28,583 bases of DNA, taken from positions 1 through 28,583 of the forward strand of contig JAGXIG010000020.1 of assembly GCA_024635815.1 (NCBI GenBank), written 5' to 3'. The notes under the pieces are model-generated. The model was given only the letters and a program-made list of their open reading frames with translations, ran no database searches and was not told where the DNA came from. Origin of the DNA: Salegentibacter sp. (GTDB lineage: Bacteria; Bacteroidota; Bacteroidia; Flavobacteriales; Flavobacteriaceae). Positions 24,627 through 28,583 of the stretch are shown in pieces; position 1 is the stretch's first letter; each line of letters starts with the position of its first letter. The translations under genes and the position numbers were made by a program.

Positions 24627-25142
24627 CTAGTTCTGATTATATTTTTCATTTAAATTATCAAGGATTTCCTGGGTAAGATCTTTTCCGTCTTTTGCATACA
24701 TAATATTCGCAGACTCGTTAGATCCGAAAATATAGGTGTATCCATTCTCCTCACCATACTCTGCAACATAATCTTTTACTTTATCTACAATAGAGTCTAT
24801 AACAGCATCGCTTTGTTCTCTAAGTTGATTACCCTGCATTTGTTGTTGCTGCTGAATTCTTTGTTGCTTTTGCATTAATTCCTGTTCCTTTTCCTGGCGT
24901 TGTGCCTGGGACATAGAATTCATTTCTTCCTGGTAAGCCTGTACTTCTTGTTGGAATGTTCTGGCAATAGAATCTAATTGCCTCTTTACAGAATCTGATT
25001 TTGTAGTAAAGTCAGCTTCCACATCTTCCATTTCTTTGTACTCCTGAATAAGTTTTGTGGTATCTACATAAGCTGTTTTTTCCTCGTTACACGAAGTAAG
25101 TAAAACAGCTACTACCAAAATCATTAAAAGTTTTTTCATCAT
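24627..25142 (-). CDS. OmpH/Skp family protein, predicted lipoprotein
   Basis: Skp-type proteins are periplasmic chaperones for outer-membrane proteins, built as a trimer with long helical tentacles. The 171-residue protein has a signal peptide ending LLTSC, a lipobox, then AYVDTTKLIQEY (the conserved N-terminal strand), a long helical coil with a glutamine-rich stretch (QQRIQQQQQMQ) at about 93-103, and a C-terminal strand YTYIFGSNESANIMYA. Classical Skp is soluble; the lipid anchor is a noteworthy difference. A -7-like TACATTTG lies upstream at 25163-25170. The start is ATG-ATG; either could be used. Confidence 0.85.
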   Translation of the reverse strand: MMKKLLMILVVAVLLTSCNEEKTAYVDTTKLIQEYKEMEDVEADFTTKSDSVKRQLDSIARTFQQEVQAYQEEMNSMSQAQRQEKEQELMQKQQRIQQQQQMQGNQLREQSDAVIDSIVDKVKDYVAEYGEENGYTYIFGSNESANIMYAKDGKDLTQEILDNLNEKYNQN

Positions 25143-25370
25143 TATTATAAATTTGTTTGGAGCAAATGTATGAAAGTTAAATTTTCAACGTAAATCAAAA
25201 ATTGAATAATAAGCCTGTATAGCAATTTCTTATATCAAGAAACCAAATCATAAGTTTTACTAATGAAAAATGAATTAATTAGACTGATTTTAATGAATTT
25301 TCTCTTTTGAAACCACTAGGATATTCATTTCGGAGACGAAGCGCCTTTAAAGAAGCTTAAAATGCGAATT
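25143..25370. other. 228-base AT-rich intergenic region
   Basis: Apart from the -7-like element of the OmpH-type gene at 25163-25170 (TACATTTG on the minus strand), the region holds only an AT-rich imperfect hairpin (25353-25377) overlapping the stop of the methyltransferase gene. I see no RNA gene, reading frame or repeat in it. Confidence 0.4.
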
Positions 25371-26204
25371 TTAGCTTTTTTGGAAGAAATATGCAAGGGA
25401 AGAATACTCTGAAGTACTTTGCGCTCTTAAATTAGACTTTAAACCCAAATTGAAAGCTTTAAGGAAATTTGATTTTCCGGTTTTGTTTTTTTCTGAAAGC
25501 AAGCTCACATAAAACGAATCGAAAACAAGGGGTTTGGCTTGAAGCTTTTTGAAATTATATTTTTCGAATAATTCAGAAATTCCATTTTGGGAAAAATGCC
25601 AAAGGTGTCTTGGCACATCGTAAGCCGCCCAAAATTCTTTGTAATACTCCGCATCAAAACTTTTAAAATTCGGAACAGCGATTACCGCTATTCCATTCGG
25701 TTTTAACAATCGGTGCAATTCTTTAAGCTGAAATTCCAAATCTGGAACATGTTCTAAAACGTGCCACATAGTAATTACATCAAAAGAATTATCTTCAAAG
25801 TAAGCTAATTCCTGTTGTAATTCTATGCCTTTTTGAAAAGCTAATTTTCGAGCATGTTGGTTTGGTTCAATTCCCGCAACATGAAAATTCTTCTTTTTTG
25901 CAGCCGTTAAAAAATCCCCGGTTCCAGCTCCGATATCTAAAATTATATTTCCTTCTGAAACTTTAGAAATCCATTTTAGCTTTTCTGAAAGCATATAATT
26001 TTTTACACCACGATAAAGTTTATCGGTAAAAGATTTTTTAGAATCGGTATGTGAAATATAATCTTCACTTTCATAATAAGCCGAAAGATTTTCCGGTTTG
26101 GGAAGTGTTTCCAAAATCTCAAAATCGCTTCGTAGTTGTAATCGAAATTCCTCTCCGGAAACTAAATGATCTTTACATTTTAAATGAAAATCTTTATCTG
26201 CCAT
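25371..26204 (-). CDS. Class I SAM-dependent methyltransferase
   Basis: The 277-residue protein has a Rossmann-fold methyltransferase domain from about residue 95: motif I ILDIGAGTGDFLTAAKKK, acidic GIEPN at the ribose-binding position, and FDVITMWHVLEHVPDLE (motif IV). It resembles the Methyltransf_23 type found in glycan and lipid clusters. Substrate unknown. Its N-terminus begins with HLKCKDHLVSGEEF, which precedes the domain in many such bacterial proteins. The start codon overlaps the preceding lipoprotein gene by 11 bases, so the two are translationally linked. Confidence 0.88.
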   Translation of the reverse strand: MADKDFHLKCKDHLVSGEEFRLQLRSDFEILETLPKPENLSAYYESEDYISHTDSKKSFTDKLYRGVKNYMLSEKLKWISKVSEGNIILDIGAGTGDFLTAAKKKNFHVAGIEPNQHARKLAFQKGIELQQELAYFEDNSFDVITMWHVLEHVPDLEFQLKELHRLLKPNGIAVIAVPNFKSFDAEYYKEFWAAYDVPRHLWHFSQNGISELFEKYNFKKLQAKPLVFDSFYVSLLSEKNKTGKSNFLKAFNLGLKSNLRAQSTSEYSSLAYFFQKS

Positions 26205-26703
26205 AAAAGAATTTTTGATCGGGATTATTCACGGTAAAGCTTTTAAATTCTCTACGCATTTCAGTTAATTCTTCAAGTATAGGTTTTTGAAAAATCGAAT
26301 TTTCAGCTAAATGATCTACTCCAGATTTATCAGTTATGGTAATACCTACAAAAAACTTAATACTTCGTTCTCTAGTCTCAATTCCTCCCCCGGTTAAAAG
26401 TCCCGTAAGATCCATATATCTTTCCCGGTCAGAATAATCAGAAATTGTAATTATAAATTCGTGGTTTGAATTTTCTAAAAAATTCGATTTAAAGTTTACC
26501 AGGTCATCGTTCCGATCCAGGCCAAAATAATTCCGAAACCAATCTTTTGTTTTTTCGGCTCTAGCCGAACTGCTAAATTTAAAGGAAGTATACTCCGAAT
26601 TATCTTCGGGATGATCTATTTCTGAAGTTTTAATTTCCTTTACCGAATGAGTTGTAATAATACAAGATTGAAGGAACCAAAAAGTAAAAAAGATTAGAAG
26701 CAT
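26194..26703 (-). CDS. Small lipoprotein of unknown function
   Basis: The protein is not recognised. From the ATG at 26703 it has a short hydrophobic signal sequence ending in a lipobox-like LQSC (MLLIFFTFWFLQSC), then a polar mature part of about 155 residues with DWFRNYFGLDRND, EFIITISDYSDRERYMDL and FFVGITITDKSG, which suggests an alpha/beta fold. A longer form starting at 26766 would place a basic 21-residue extension before the signal and is less likely. The 3' end overlaps the methyltransferase start by 11 bases. It follows mnmG. Confidence 0.6.
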   Translation of the reverse strand: MLLIFFTFWFLQSCIITTHSVKEIKTSEIDHPEDNSEYTSFKFSSSARAEKTKDWFRNYFGLDRNDDLVNFKSNFLENSNHEFIITISDYSDRERYMDLTGLLTGGGIETRERSIKFFVGITITDKSGVDHLAENSIFQKPILEELTEMRREFKSFTVNNPDQKFFYGR

Positions 26704-26811
26704 TTTACTGTCTAATCCAGTCTTAAAAAACACTAATAACTGTATCTTTCTTTTGCTTAAATTCAATCTGATGCTTAAAAAATTGTATTAGAAAACCTCA
26801 TTAAAACTATT

Positions 26812-26827
26812 TGTTCCACGTGGAACT
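26812..26827. promoter_or_regulatory. parS: parS-like ParB binding site
   Basis: TGTTCCACGTGGAACT contains the 14-bp perfect palindrome GTTCCACGTGGAAC (26813-26826) and agrees with the bacterial parS consensus TGTTNCACGTGNAACA at every fixed position except the last base. It lies in the gap just after the mnmG stop codon. The gidA/mnmG neighbourhood is a common home of parS near origins. ParB binding was not tested here. Confidence 0.75.
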
Positions 26828-26834
26828 ATTAAAA

Positions 26835-28583
26835 TTATCTTCCCATATAAACAAGCAAAACCGAAATATCATTCGGACTAACACCACTAATTCTTGAAGC
26901 CTGGGAAATTGAAGTTGGCTGAATTTTATTCAATTTTTCACGCGCTTCAAAAGACATCGATTTGATTTTAGAATAGTCAAAATCATTCGGAATTTTCACA
27001 TCTTCCAGCCTGTTCAACTTATCGGCATTGTTCTTTTCCTTTTCTATATAACCTGAATATTTCACCTGGATTTCTGTCTGCTCCAGAATCTCCTTATTCA
27101 AATAATTTTCTTGGATATACTCTTCTACGCCCGGGAATTTTCGAACATCTTTCATCGTAATATTAGGTCGCGAAAATATCTTAAAAATCTTATCGCTTTG
27201 TGTCATTAAAGCAGAATTATTCGCTTCCAAAATAGGATTTGAATCATCGTGGGAAACACTTTTATTCCGAAGAAATTCTACAAAATTAGAAGACTTTTCT
27301 TTCTTTTCTTCCATTTTTCGCATCCGCTCTTTGGTAGCTAAACCTATTTTATAAGAACGTTCGGTTAATCTAAAATCGGCATTATCCTGCCGTAGTAAAG
27401 TTCTATATTCAGCACGGGAAGTAAACATTCTATACGGCTCTTCTGTACCCTTGGTAATAAGGTCATCTATAAGAACGCCGATATAAGCTTCGTTTCTTTT
27501 AATGATAAACTCTTCCTTTTCCTGAACTTTTAACGCAGCATTTATACCGGCCATTAATCCTTGGCAAGCGGCTTCTTCGTAACCCGTAGTTCCATTGATT
27601 TGTCCGGCAAAATATAATCCTTCAACCAATTTTGTTTCTAAAGTATGCTTTAATTGCGTTGGTGGGAAATAATCATATTCTATAGCGTAACCAGGTCTAA
27701 AAAATTTCACATTCTCAAAACCGGCAACCGAACGTAAAGCTTTAAATTGAACATCTTCCGGAAGGGAAGTTGAAAACCCATTCACATAAACTTCAACCGT
27801 ATTCCATCCTTCAGGTTCTACAAAAAGTTGATGACGATCCTTATCGGCAAAACGGTTTATTTTATCTTCAATACTCGGGCAATATCTTGGTCCAATACTT
27901 TTAATTCTACCATTAAACATTGGCGATCTTTCAAAGCCATCTTTCAGGATTTCGTGCACCTCGGGAGAAGTGTAAGTCATATAACAAGATCGCTGTTTTT
28001 TTAATGGTTGGGTTTCATCTAAAAAGGAAAATTTAGAAGGGTCCTCGTCACCGGGCTGCTCAACCATTTTAGAATAATCCAGTGATCTGCCATCTACTCT
28101 TGGAGGCGTTCCGGTTTTCATCCTACCAGATTCAAAACCTGCATCAACCAGATCTTTAGTGATTCCAGTTGCGGCTCTTTCCCCTGCTCTACCGCCACCA
28201 AAATTTTTATCGCCAATATGTATTAAACCATTTAAAAATGTACCGTTAGTTAGCACTACCGACTTCGCACGAATTTCCAATCCTAAAGAGGTCTTTACCC
28301 CTTTAACTTCATTCCTCTCTATAATAAGTCCGGCGACCATTTCCTGGTAAAAATCTAGATTTGGAGTTTGCTCCAATCTAAGCCTCCAATGCTCGGCAAA
28401 CATCATCCTATCACTCTGCACCCTCGGACTCCACATTGCGGGTCCTTTAGATTTATTGAGCATTTTAAATTGAATGGCGCTAGTGTCACTCACCAATCCG
28501 CTGTATCCACCCATCGCATCAATTTCACGCAAAATCTGCCCTTTTGCAATTCCGCCCATCGCGGGATTACAACTCATTTGAGC
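26835..28583 (-). CDS. mnmG: tRNA uridine-5-carboxymethylaminomethyl modification enzyme MnmG (GidA), 5' end outside the window
   Basis: MnmG, with MnmE, adds the carboxymethylaminomethyl group to the wobble uridine of several tRNAs, using FAD, NADH and methylene-tetrahydrofolate. The 582 residues present include ACQGLMAGINAA, the signature KTGTPPRVDGRSLDYS, CPSIEDKINRF, TGYEEAACQG, SRAEYRTLLRQDNADFR and the C-terminal helical domain ending SVLLVYMGR. The open frame continues to the last base, so about 40 N-terminal residues with the FAD GxGxxG are cut off. The apparent ATG at 28575-28577 is internal. Confidence 0.97.
   Translation of the reverse strand, partial: AQMSCNPAMGGIAKGQILREIDAMGGYSGLVSDTSAIQFKMLNKSKGPAMWSPRVQSDRMMFAEHWRLRLEQTPNLDFYQEMVAGLIIERNEVKGVKTSLGLEIRAKSVVLTNGTFLNGLIHIGDKNFGGGRAGERAATGITKDLVDAGFESGRMKTGTPPRVDGRSLDYSKMVEQPGDEDPSKFSFLDETQPLKKQRSCYMTYTSPEVHEILKDGFERSPMFNGRIKSIGPRYCPSIEDKINRFADKDRHQLFVEPEGWNTVEVYVNGFSTSLPEDVQFKALRSVAGFENVKFFRPGYAIEYDYFPPTQLKHTLETKLVEGLYFAGQINGTTGYEEAACQGLMAGINAALKVQEKEEFIIKRNEAYIGVLIDDLITKGTEEPYRMFTSRAEYRTLLRQDNADFRLTERSYKIGLATKERMRKMEEKKEKSSNFVEFLRNKSVSHDDSNPILEANNSALMTQSDKIFKIFSRPNITMKDVRKFPGVEEYIQENYLNKEILEQTEIQVKYSGYIEKEKNNADKLNRLEDVKIPNDFDYSKIKSMSFEAREKLNKIQPTSISQASRISGVSPNDISVLLVYMGR

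Noticed and set aside
25353..25377. Imperfect AT-rich hairpin with a T run at the end of the methyltransferase gene
   Set aside because: The T run is on the plus strand, where no gene ends, and the stem is nearly all A-T with a bulge, so it was not called a terminator.

Overview
The window looks like chromosomal DNA of a marine-type member of the Flavobacteriaceae (Bacteroidota), perhaps near Salegentibacter, Gramella/Christiangramia or Zunongwangia; the genus is an inference. The grounds are the AT-rich composition, several families typical of this group (DUF4254, DUF4837, DUF6341, DUF6427, DUF6909, a bacterial GH3-like enzyme), lipoprotein signals, and promoters of the TTG/TAnnTTTG type instead of sigma-70 boxes. 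Most of the window is housekeeping sequence. I see no rRNA or tRNA gene, CRISPR array, insertion sequence or prophage.

Layout. 1-3219: the 3' part of asd (+), then a prolyl oligopeptidase lipoprotein (+), each closed by a hairpin terminator. 3220-5829: a palindromic repeat, then a minus-strand group of DUF4254 protein, family 9 glycosyltransferase and an unusual HAD phosphatase-like protein, probably for cell-surface glycan. 5844-7994: a DUF6427 membrane protein, a small protein that may have a PD-(D/E)xK nuclease fold, and the wreck of a D12-class adenine-N6 DNA methyltransferase, together suggesting a decayed restriction-modification locus. 8104-9603: DUF6341 (+) and purD (-) converge and overlap; the terminator of the first lies inside the coding sequence of the second.

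9689-17510: a CapK/PaaK-like adenylating enzyme (+) faces a compact minus-strand operon: GH3-like enzyme, DUF6909, rfbC, rfbD, a UDP-glucuronate decarboxylase and a family 2 glycosyltransferase. It makes and uses nucleotide sugars (dTDP-rhamnose, UDP-xylose type) for surface polysaccharide; rfbA and rfbB are not here. 17580-22776: an M23 peptidase diverges from tatA; DUF4837, a LysM lytic transglycosylase and pgk follow on the minus strand. 22916-24470: holB and a DoxX-like membrane protein (+), ending in a large palindromic element. 24627-28583: a Skp/OmpH-like lipoprotein, a SAM methyltransferase, a small lipoprotein and the 3' part of mnmG, with a parS-like ParB site beside mnmG that suggests the region lies towards the replication origin.

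The most unusual points are the eroded methyltransferase next to an intact nuclease-like gene, the terminator hidden in the purD reading frame, the parS-like palindrome, a HAD enzyme with Asn in place of the second motif I Asp, and DUF6909 with a nucleoside-phosphorylase-like C-terminal half. None of these can be called a new system from sequence reading alone.
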